The translations under genes and the position numbers were made by a program. From assembly GCA_029551395.1 (NCBI GenBank), contig JAKPFN010000115.1, positions 1-32,313 on the forward strand: DNA of 32,313 nucleotides, given 5' to 3'. This DNA comes from Armatimonadota bacterium. GTDB taxonomy: Bacteria > Armatimonadota > UBA5829 > DTLH01. The notes beneath the pieces were generated by a model that did not search any database, had not been told where the DNA came from, and saw only the letters and a program-made list of their open reading frames with translations. Shown in pieces: positions 7,508 through 14,173 of the stretch (within the stretch, counting starts at the first letter, position 1; each line of letters starts with the position of its first letter).

Positions 7508-8697
7508 TCTGTCCTTGACAGACCCATCGTCCTCAACACCATTTGTGCCGCTCTGGCGGTTCCTCCAGGCTCGCCAAGCACCGCTCGAACCGAGTTGAGC
7601 TCTTGCCTGACTTTCTGCAGTTCTTCCTGCCGCTCCAGCCATTTCACCGCCAACTTCGCTATCGCTTCCGGTGATGCCTGGTCCCCCAGCAATTCCGGAC
7701 ATACTTCCCTCCCAGCAACAATGTTGGGCATCCCGATAAAATCTTCGAGTATACCCTTACGAAGCAGATATTCGACCTTCATCCATTTAGAACCGCGATA
7801 AACAATAATCATCGGCGTACCGAGAATCATCGCCTCAAGTGTCGCAGTTCCTGAACAGGTCAATAACAGGTCCGAGTGCGCCATAACATCATACGTTAGA
7901 CCTCGGACAACAATAATCTTTTGAACAATATTATTTTCACCAGCTTGCGACCGCCAGTGCTTTATAACTTTATCGATTTCTCGATATGCCCTATCAGACC
8001 CGGCGGCAACCACAAATGTATCTGCCGAGGATACTTGTTTTAATATAATACTACAAGCATCTAGCATTACCGGCAGGATATGGTGTATCTCATGAGACCG
8101 ACTACCCGGCAATAAACCGACAATCCGTCCAACCTGGCTTGGTTCCGATATGCCATTTAGTCTGCCTGCAAATTCCGACCTTGTCAATCCCGGCGATACA
8201 TGGTCCAACAAAGGATGACCAAGAAACGTGGCATCGATACCAGCTTCGCGGAGAATAGTCTCCGACCAGGGAAACGGCGTAATGATTCGGTCTGATGCAG
8301 CCGACAGCTTTGAATAATCCCGTGGTTTCCTCCGCCATGAGCCTGGTGGGAAATAATATATAGAAGGAATCCCCTGAATTCTGGCAAAGCTGCCGAGTTT
8401 GACGTTAAACGCCCCGAAGTCGATTGGAATAAAGACATCGGGGCGGCGTCGAACGAACTCTTTTTTAAGATTCGCAAGCTCAAAAAGCAATCTCGGAGCA
8501 AGTTTGAGTGATTCTATTATCCCTATTGCACCAGCCCATGAGAAATCAGCAACCAGCTCAACGCCGCTTGAGCGCATAGCCGGGCCTCCGGCACCCCAGA
8601 TAGAAATATCCGGCTGCAGTCTTCGCAGTTCTCTGGCTAAAGCACCACCACTTACATCTCCAGAGGCTTCCCCAGCTACTATTGCTACTGATGGCAA
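7504..8697 (-). CDS. lpxB: Lipid-A-disaccharide synthase
   Basis: 397 residues, normal length for LpxB, a GT19 glycosyltransferase. It joins UDP-2,3-diacylglucosamine and lipid X to form the lipid A disaccharide at the inner membrane. The N-terminus reads PSVAIVAGEASGDVSGGALA, with the diagnostic GEASGD. Later come VFIPIDFGAFNVKL, GLLPGSRSHEIHHILPV, and the C-terminal TCSGTATLEAMILGTPMIIV typical of the family. The start is a TTG with GGAG about 10 bases upstream, a few bases after the lpxA stop. Its end runs into the beginning of the methyltransferase frame. No LpxI, LpxH or LpxG gene lies between lpxA and lpxB, although LpxI occupies that place in some related clusters. Confidence 0.95.
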   Translation of the reverse strand: MPSVAIVAGEASGDVSGGALARELRRLQPDISIWGAGGPAMRSSGVELVADFSWAGAIGIIESLKLAPRLLFELANLKKEFVRRRPDVFIPIDFGAFNVKLGSFARIQGIPSIYYFPPGSWRRKPRDYSKLSAASDRIITPFPWSETILREAGIDATFLGHPLLDHVSPGLTRSEFAGRLNGISEPSQVGRIVGLLPGSRSHEIHHILPVMLDACSIILKQVSSADTFVVAAGSDRAYREIDKVIKHWRSQAGENNIVQKIIVVRGLTYDVMAHSDLLLTCSGTATLEAMILGTPMIIVYRGSKWMKVEYLLRKGILEDFIGMPNIVAGREVCPELLGDQASPEAIAKLAVKWLERQEELQKVRQELNSVRAVLGEPGGTARAAQMVLRTMGLSRTE

Positions 8698-8703
8698 ACC
8701 TAT

Positions 8704-9519
8704 CTAACTCCTTGGATGCTCTCTTTGTCTGCCGTGATGACCGCACTTGATGTTTTTGATAAAATCCAACAAGTAGGTCAGCTCTTCACTTGACTCTACC
8801 TCAGCTTCGATACGAGATAAAGCCTGCGAAATATTCAATGAAGACCTATAGAGCAGTTTATAGCTGTGCCGCAGTCCTGCACGTACTCTGGGAGCCACTC
8901 CATTGCGCCTCAAACCGATGACATTGAGGTCGTAGACTTTTATAGGTCTACCATCCGCCATCATAAACGGAGGTATATCCACAACCACTTTGGACATCCC
9001 GCCTACCATTGCGAGTTTGCCAATACGAACATTCTGATGAACGCCTGCCATCCCGCCAAGAACGACTTTGTCCTCAATAAGGACATGTCCGCTGACACCA
9101 GCCATATTAGCCATTGTTATGCCATTGCCAAGTTTGCAATTATGCCCTATATGGCAGTAAGCCATAAGCATATTGTTATTGCCAATGGTAGTAGATTCTT
9201 CCTCGCCGCTTGCACGATGTATCGTGCAGAATTCTCGGATTATATTATTGTCTCCTATATCGAGGAAACTGCGTTCTCCGTGGAATTTATAGTCCTGGGG
9301 AACTCCTCCAAGCACTGCACTGGCGCCAATATGACAATTCTTGCCTAATGTAGTATACCGCTCGATAACGACATGGCTTTCCAGCCTTGTCCCATCACCA
9401 ATTCTGACGTCAGGCCCAATAACACAGTACGGCCCGATCTTCACACCTACCCCTAGCTCTGCTGAAGGATGGATTATCGCGGTCGGGTGTACTTCGGTCG
9501 CGACTTCCGAATTCTTCAT
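8704..9519 (-). CDS. lpxA: Acyl-ACP--UDP-N-acetylglucosamine O-acyltransferase
   Basis: 271 residues from the ATG at 9519, preceded by GAGG; a GTG at 9537 that overlaps the fabZ stop would add six residues. LpxA performs the first step of lipid A synthesis, acylating the 3-OH of UDP-GlcNAc in the cytoplasm as a trimer of left-handed beta helices. Hexapeptide repeats run through residues 10-190 (VHPTAIIHPSAELGVGVKIG and following). The active-site loop reads MAYCHIGHNCKLGNGITM, with the His expected for catalysis, and the C-terminal third is helical. It lies between fabZ and lpxB, the classical order. Confidence 0.95.
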   Translation of the reverse strand: MKNSEVATEVHPTAIIHPSAELGVGVKIGPYCVIGPDVRIGDGTRLESHVVIERYTTLGKNCHIGASAVLGGVPQDYKFHGERSFLDIGDNNIIREFCTIHRASGEEESTTIGNNNMLMAYCHIGHNCKLGNGITMANMAGVSGHVLIEDKVVLGGMAGVHQNVRIGKLAMVGGMSKVVVDIPPFMMADGRPIKVYDLNVIGLRRNGVAPRVRAGLRHSYKLLYRSSLNISQALSRIEAEVESSEELTYLLDFIKNIKCGHHGRQREHPRS

Positions 9520-9533
9520 GTTTTGCCTCTGCC

Positions 9534-10094
9534 TCACTCGCGTGGACTCTCGACCTTTTTGTCGACTGTCTGATTTCGTCCGTTGCGCTCTACCAGAGCA
9601 CAGACAAACTCTCCTTCGGCAACGACTTCGTTGTCAACGCTGGCAACAGCCCATACTTTGCCTACAGAGCCACGACATTTGAGCAACTCGACTTCCAAGA
9701 TTAATGTATCTCCTGGAAATACCGGCCTTCGAAATCGAACCTTGTCCATGCCGCCCAAATACGCCAGCTTGCCTTGATTGCCGCTTAGCGCAAGTAATAA
9801 AACTCCTCCAACCTGTGCTAGAGCCTCAAGCACAAGCACTCCAGGCATAACCGCGTGCCCAGGAAAATGACCTGCAAAGAACGACTCATTTATCGTAACA
9901 TTCTTAAGGCCAACCGCTTTCTTGCCAGGATCCATCTCCAGAATCCTATCAACTAAAAGAAACGGGTACCTATGCGGTAGGATCCCTTGTATCGCCTCTA
10001 CATTAAGCATGTATCCATCCCTTCCAACCACTGACGAAGCATCTACACGCGGATCCTGTGGTTTGGCTCCTGCATCAGCGATTTCGCTCGTCAT
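9534..10094 (-). CDS. fabZ: 3-hydroxyacyl-ACP dehydratase
   Basis: 186 residues. FabZ dehydrates beta-hydroxyacyl-ACP in fatty acid elongation and competes with LpxA and LpxD for the same hydroxyacyl-ACP pool. The hot-dog fold has the catalytic His in [20 protein letters not shown] and the Glu in [19 protein letters not shown]. The protein carries an N-terminal extension of about 28 residues and a short polar C-terminal tail compared with the usual 145-150 residues. An internal Met at residue 29 would remove the extension. The upstream ATG has an excellent AGGAGG eight bases before it, so I keep the long form. It is separate from lpxC here, not fused as in some phyla. The 91-base gap to lpxC is the widest in this stretch. 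Confidence 0.95.
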   Translation of the reverse strand: MTSEIADAGAKPQDPRVDASSVVGRDGYMLNVEAIQGILPHRYPFLLVDRILEMDPGKKAVGLKNVTINESFFAGHFPGHAVMPGVLVLEALAQVGGVLLLALSGNQGKLAYLGGMDKVRFRRPVFPGDTLILEVELLKCRGSVGKVWAVASVDNEVVAEGEFVCALVERNGRNQTVDKKVESPRE

Positions 10095-10185
10095 TACTAC
10101 TGCCTCCTGTAAAACATATAATTAAGACTCAACATCGAAGGTTCAATTCGCACTGATTTTCCTGATTTTGAGCCGTACTACCATA

Positions 10186-11040
10186 TCAAGCTGCTTCTTT
10201 ACTCTCCCCGTCTGAGATATGCTCAGTAAGCATACGGGCAAATTCGACATTCAATGCATGGCCTGATTTAACTGCAAGTATATCAGCCATCAGCCTGCCG
10301 CCTACAAGCGCGACATCTCCTATCAGGTCCAGTAATTTGTGTCTGGCCAGTTCATCAGGGAATCTCAGATCAGAAGAGGTTCTGTCTTGCCAAACCACAA
10401 TCGCATTATCAAAACTTCCACCCTTGGCTAAATGCTGAGAGATTAGACCGGCGATCTCCTCATACATCACAAAGGTCCGCGCAGGTGCAATATCTCTGCT
10501 GAAATTTGTTTCAGTTAATACACAAGTAGCAGATTGTGAGCCAATCAAAGGGTGCTCGTATCTTAAGACGTAAGTAAACTTGGGTTGGTTCGATGGCACG
10601 GCAAGAATAAAACTGCCATTACTTCGCAGATAAACAGGTTCTTTCAGTCTAAGCAGGCTGCGCGGCTTTTTCAGGTCAACAGTACCTATAGATAGAATAG
10701 CTTCAACATACGGCATTGAGCTGCCATCTAGCGCAGGCAGTTCAGAACCTTGCACTTCTATACAAGCATTATCAATTCCAAGCCCATGCAGCGCAGCCAT
10801 AAGGTGCTCAATGGTCCGAATCCTGCTCCCGTTCTGACCAATGGTTGTTCCCCTTGCTGTTTCTACAACATTCTCAGCAATGCCCTGGACTCTCTCACCA
10901 TTTCGAGCAAAGATTATGCCGGAATCCGCCTGAGCCGGATGCAGTACGACCACACAGCGATCTCCACTGTGCAAGCCAGTCCCACTTATAGTTACGCGCT
11001 CGGCTAATGTTCTCTGCCGATTACCGCGACTCAACCCCAC
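10186..11040 (-). CDS. lpxC: UDP-3-O-acyl-N-acetylglucosamine deacetylase
   Basis: About 284 residues. LpxC is the zinc-dependent, committed deacetylase of lipid A synthesis. The N-terminus [19 protein letters not shown] is typical. The zinc and catalytic residues are visible in [16 protein letters not shown] (Glu and His), the Asp-containing [17 protein letters not shown], and the late His in [14 protein letters not shown]. The start is ambiguous because it lies inside the end of lpxD: GTG at 11040 fits the family length and follows GGTGG, while the frame is open to a TTG at 11064 with further GTG codons at 11049 and 11052. The overlap implies translation coupled to lpxD. Confidence 0.94.
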   Translation of the reverse strand: MGLSRGNRQRTLAERVTISGTGLHSGDRCVVVLHPAQADSGIIFARNGERVQGIAENVVETARGTTIGQNGSRIRTIEHLMAALHGLGIDNACIEVQGSELPALDGSSMPYVEAILSIGTVDLKKPRSLLRLKEPVYLRSNGSFILAVPSNQPKFTYVLRYEHPLIGSQSATCVLTETNFSRDIAPARTFVMYEEIAGLISQHLAKGGSFDNAIVVWQDRTSSDLRFPDELARHKLLDLIGDVALVGGRLMADILAVKSGHALNVEFARMLTEHISDGESKEAA

Positions 11041-12088
11041 TTTCGTCACCACCGAAATCTGCAATTCTCCGATTTAGCTCTTCGATTTGCTTTTTTAAAT
11101 TGTCTATTTCTTTCATCATCTCCGGAAGCCGGAGATAAGCTGCTTGCGCTCTCATCGCTTCTTTATGAGGCCGGGCCGGGAAACCGGAATAAACACCTTT
11201 GGTCAAATTTCCAATCACTCCTGCCCTTGCAGCAACTACAACACCATCATCTATATGCACATGGTCCTTAGCACCTGATTGTCCGGCCATTGTCACACAG
11301 TTGCCAATCTCACTGCTGCCAGCTACGCCTACTTGCGCAACAATCAAGCACCCGCTGCCAATCTTTACATTGTGCGCGATATGGACCAGATTATCTATCT
11401 TGGTACCGCTTCCAATACGGGTTGTTCCGGTCTTGGCCCGGTCGATAGAAGTATTAGAGCCAATCTCCACATCATCTTCTATCGTTACGTTGCCGATCTG
11501 CGGCACTTTGCACTGCTTACTGCCTACCGGAATGTAACCGAAGCCATCGCTGCCTATGACGGTGCCTGCATGTATCACTACTCTCGCACCAATCTCACAT
11601 CCCGGATATACAGTCACATTAGGATGGATAACTGTGTTATCTCCTATCCGCACTCCATCGCCAATGTACACAAGCGGATGGATTATCGTGCCATCGCCAA
11701 TCGTTACATCATCGCCAATATAACAGCCGTAGCCAATGGATATGCTTTGGCCATATTTGACTCGTTCACCAATCCTGCAGCTCGGATCAATACCAGGTGA
11801 TGGAACTCCCAGTTGCGATGCGAGCAACCCAAGAATAGTTGAAAAAGCCTGTCTTGGATTCTCAACCTGAATTACAACCTTGCCATCGCAAGAGGATGCT
11901 TCAGGCACTACTACTGCGGTTGCCTGCGAACTCCGCGCAGCAGCAAGATATTTTTCATTTTCTGCCAGGACAATATCGCCTGGTCCGGCATCATTGACGC
12001 TTGCGGCTCCGGTAATTAAGATATCTCCCGAGCCAAAGAGCACTCCACCGACAGCATCGGCAAGCTCTTGAACTATAATGCCGGCCAT
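11021..12088 (-). CDS. lpxD: UDP-3-O-acylglucosamine N-acyltransferase
   Basis: 355 residues. LpxD adds the second hydroxyacyl chain, to the 2-amino group of UDP-3-O-acylglucosamine. The N-terminal uridine-binding domain (about residues 1-100) includes [19 protein letters not shown] long hexapeptide beta helix follows (about 105-310) with the catalytic His region [16 protein letters not shown] and the FGYIPVG loop. The C-terminal end is a predicted helix ([20 protein letters not shown]) that continues into the tail. The ATG has AGGA seven bases upstream and lies nine bases after the coiled-coil gene. Confidence 0.95.
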   Translation of the reverse strand: MAGIIVQELADAVGGVLFGSGDILITGAASVNDAGPGDIVLAENEKYLAAARSSQATAVVVPEASSCDGKVVIQVENPRQAFSTILGLLASQLGVPSPGIDPSCRIGERVKYGQSISIGYGCYIGDDVTIGDGTIIHPLVYIGDGVRIGDNTVIHPNVTVYPGCEIGARVVIHAGTVIGSDGFGYIPVGSKQCKVPQIGNVTIEDDVEIGSNTSIDRAKTGTTRIGSGTKIDNLVHIAHNVKIGSGCLIVAQVGVAGSSEIGNCVTMAGQSGAKDHVHIDDGVVVAARAGVIGNLTKGVYSGFPARPHKEAMRAQAAYLRLPEMMKEIDNLKKQIEELNRRIADFGGDESGVESR

Positions 12089-12097
12089 ATAATTTTC

Positions 12098-13222
12098 CTA
12101 GCCCCTGTCTTGATTTGTTATATAAGGTAATCGGCTGCGGAACCAGTCAGTCTTATCATCAGCATCAGGAGATGGCTGGAACGTTACCTCCATACCATGC
12201 TCTCTGGCTATCCGATTTACTACTGATCTCAGTTCAGCCCTGATCCTGTCTCTAAGAGCCTTGGAAAACGCCTTCTGTTCACCTTTCTCATCAGCAGCAA
12301 CCACAGTAAGTCCAAAAGCTGCTGTTGAAGGCGTTTTTACAACTCTATGCTTTGCACCAGCATCATCAGTGAACGACCTGATTGCTTCTTTTGGAGTGAT
12401 AGCAGCATAAGGAACGCAATAATCACTCAATTCCTCATTGAACCGATCACATCGTCCGGATATTATCGACGCAATACGGTTTTCTTCCTGACTTTTAATA
12501 GAGTCAAGCTCTTCCTGAATTGCCTCTGTATGCCGCTGCTTTGCCTCAGCAAGGCTGGAATCCAGATTCATCCGCAGTTCGTTTTCATCCTGCGCTAACT
12601 TGGACCGAACAGCCTCAAGAGCTAATTCACGAGCCTTGATTGCGCTTTGCACCTTCTCAGGCTCAATTCCGGTTGCTGTAAGCTGAGCTTTTAGTGCAGC
12701 CAGTTTGATAGCTGCATCCACACGGTCATACTTATGCTCTTCACTCAATGCCCGCAGGCTTTGGGCAAGCTCCTGCTCGGAACTACGTCTGGCCTCTGCC
12801 TCACTTGCTGCAGCTTCGGCCTCCAACTCCTGCCGCCTTTCTTTCAGCCGCCTGTCCAGAGCCTCACTCAATTGAGCGTTAATCCTGTCAAACTCCCACT
12901 GAGCTTTCTCTTCCAGGCGGACTTTTAGCGCCTCCCGAGATTCAGTGGAAGTCACAGGTTCAGGTAGTGGTGCGATAGACGCTGTGCGTGGAAAATCGAT
13001 TGCCTCCAACCCTCGGTCAGGTGTCGATTCACGTGTTAAAGCATCAACTTGTTTAACCTGGCTCCATGCTGGATGAAGGTGTTCCAGAGATTGAATATCG
13101 CAGAACACCTTCTTCACAGGAGGCGGCTTAGGGCGGTCTTCAAAATACCACCCCAGCCCGGACAACGCCAGGCCAACCACACACACTAATCCTAATGATC
13201 CCTGGACTATCCTAATACTCAC
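12098..13222 (-). CDS. Membrane-anchored periplasmic coiled-coil protein of unknown function (possibly OmpH/Skp-related)
   Basis: 374 residues with a GTG start. I do not recognise it as a named family. Residues 5-27 are an uncleaved signal anchor or signal peptide (VQGSLGLVCVVGLALSGLGW), followed by a proline-rich linker. Residues about 90-260 are almost entirely charged heptad-type helix (EEKAQWEFDRINAQLSEAL and following). A C-terminal module of about 110 residues ends with RAELRSVVNRIAREHGMEVT, which resembles the C-terminal end of OmpH/Skp chaperones. It is much longer than Skp. It sits 18 bases after ompH and 9 bases before lpxD, so it is co-expressed with the outer-membrane protein chaperone. 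A periplasmic chaperone or envelope-spanning tether is inferred only. Confidence 0.7.
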   Translation of the reverse strand: MSIRIVQGSLGLVCVVGLALSGLGWYFEDRPKPPPVKKVFCDIQSLEHLHPAWSQVKQVDALTRESTPDRGLEAIDFPRTASIAPLPEPVTSTESREALKVRLEEKAQWEFDRINAQLSEALDRRLKERRQELEAEAAASEAEARRSSEQELAQSLRALSEEHKYDRVDAAIKLAALKAQLTATGIEPEKVQSAIKARELALEAVRSKLAQDENELRMNLDSSLAEAKQRHTEAIQEELDSIKSQEENRIASIISGRCDRFNEELSDYCVPYAAITPKEAIRSFTDDAGAKHRVVKTPSTAAFGLTVVAADEKGEQKAFSKALRDRIRAELRSVVNRIAREHGMEVTFQPSPDADDKTDWFRSRLPYITNQDRG

Positions 13223-13240
13223 ATTAATAGCCCGTTACTA

Positions 13241-13873
13241 CTACTTGTTTAGCTCCTTGATAACGTCTGCGGTTATATCCATACCACCAGTAAGGACAAC
13301 CATCTTGTCAACTACCATAGAGAGCTTCTTTGCTTTGGCAACTGTTTCAATTGCTTTTAACACTGTAGTTCTTATCTGCTCGTTGAGTTCTCTGCTTTTT
13401 GCTTCAAACTGCTGATTAGCTTCTTCACTGAGCGCCATAACCGCTTCATCTGCTTTGTTTAAGATATTGGTCAATTCGGTAAGGCGGGCTTTCTCAGTAT
13501 CAGTCAATTCTTTCTTGTTCTGAAGATCCTTCAGCTCTTCATCCAAAGCCTTCTCGCGCTCACCCAGTGCTTTTATGCGAGCTTTGTCAGCATCAGTCTG
13601 ATTCGGTTTCGCTACCAGAGTCAGTAACTCATTAATCTCTGCATCACTAAGCAGCCTGTGCTCATCACGAGTCTGAATCTTGGTAAGCAGTTGCTGACGG
13701 AACGCATCAAGCTCCGAGTCAAATGATTTCATCTTCTCGTACTTCTGGGAAATCTCATAAACGTCTACAACGCCAACTTGAGGAACGGGGTCTGCAGCAC
13801 TTACTGGGATGCTTAATATCAGCATTACCGCTAGAATAAATCCTGCCACAACTGCAAAGGAACGATTAACCAC
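13241..13873 (-). CDS. OmpH/Skp family periplasmic chaperone
   Basis: 210 residues with a GTG start and GAGAGG about 11 bases upstream. The signal peptide FAVVAGFILAVMLILSIPVS ends near AADPVPQ. The mature protein begins with VGVVDVYEISQKYEKMKSFD, the usual first strand and helix of Skp. It continues as a long coiled coil rich in Lys, Glu and Gln, and ends with AIETVAKAKKLSMVVDKMVV and DITADVIKEL, the typical closing strand. Skp holds unfolded outer-membrane proteins in the periplasm and passes them to BamA, the preceding gene on this strand. This is the first gene of the second transcription unit, whose promoter lies about 80-115 bases upstream. Confidence 0.9.
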   Translation of the reverse strand: MVNRSFAVVAGFILAVMLILSIPVSAADPVPQVGVVDVYEISQKYEKMKSFDSELDAFRQQLLTKIQTRDEHRLLSDAEINELLTLVAKPNQTDADKARIKALGEREKALDEELKDLQNKKELTDTEKARLTELTNILNKADEAVMALSEEANQQFEAKSRELNEQIRTTVLKAIETVAKAKKLSMVVDKMVVLTGGMDITADVIKELNK

Positions 13874-13904
13874 TTCTGGCTACACCTCTCTACACAATGA
13901 ATAC

Positions 13905-13946
13905 GGAGGCAAGTTGCGCCTGAAACAGCGCATGGCAACCGCCTCC
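13905..13946 (-). promoter_or_regulatory. Strong hairpin in the 5' leader of the ompH-lpx mRNA
   Basis: On the minus strand GGAGGC at 13941-13946 pairs with GCCTCC at 13905-13910. Inside these, GTTGC (13935-13939) pairs with GCAAC (13913-13917). Together they give eleven base pairs with a small internal bulge and a 17-base loop. The hairpin lies between the predicted transcription start (near 13950) and the GTG of ompH at 13873. No run of T follows it, so it is not an intrinsic terminator. It may stabilise the mRNA or control translation; this is inference. Confidence 0.5.
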
Positions 13947-13951
13947 GCTGG

Positions 13952-13976
13952 CTGCCATTATACCAAAATATGGCAG
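13952..13976. repeat. Inverted repeat overlapping the ompH promoter -10 element (candidate operator)
   Basis: CTGCCAT at 13952-13958 and its exact complement ATGGCAG at 13970-13976 are separated by 11 bases. The arms overlap the -10 hexamer and the spacer of the ompH promoter. Another direct copy of CTGCCAT lies at 13992-13998, just upstream of the -35. The arrangement is what a repressor site would look like; no regulator is identified. Confidence 0.5.
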
Positions 13977-13986
13977 GGCTGGACAA
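13957..13986 (-). promoter_or_regulatory. Extended -10 sigma-70 promoter for the ompH-lpxD-lpx operon
   Basis: On the minus strand a perfect -10 TATAAT (13957-13962) is preceded by TGG, an extended -10. TTGTCC lies 18 bases upstream at 13981-13986. Transcription would start near 13950, leaving a leader of about 75 bases before the GTG of ompH. The promoter lies after the terminator that follows bamA, so it makes ompH to the glycosyltransferase gene a separate transcription unit. The rest of the roughly 300-base gap (13874-14173) holds the leader hairpin and terminator described separately. Confidence 0.7.
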
Positions 13987-14110
13987 GAAACCTGCCATAA
14001 CAGTACCTCACATACAGAAGACGGACTGCGCATACTACCATTGCCCGTCATAGCCAAACGAATGCAATTGTCTTTGAGAATAATTACAGCAACACATCAT
14101 CAGGATGTAC

Positions 14111-14145
14111 AAAATAAAAGGTTCGAAGAACTCAATCTCCGAACC
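14111..14145 (-). terminator. Intrinsic terminator after bamA
   Basis: On the minus strand a 10-bp stem (one G-T pair), GGTTCG-GAGA paired with TCTT-CGAACC, occupies 14120-14145 with a 6-base loop. It is followed by the T-rich tail TTTTATTTT (14111-14119). It starts 28 bases after the bamA stop codon. It should end the lipB-tamB-ECF-bamA transcript. Confidence 0.85.
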
Positions 14146-14173
14146 CTTATCCACAAAAACCGCTCAGTGCAGT

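Noticed and set aside
7508-7702. ATG at 7702 as start of the membrane methyltransferase
   Set aside because: The added residues are Gly/Ala/Arg-rich, overlap about 200 bases of lpxB and do not resemble the family. They look like a shadow of the lpxB C-terminus.
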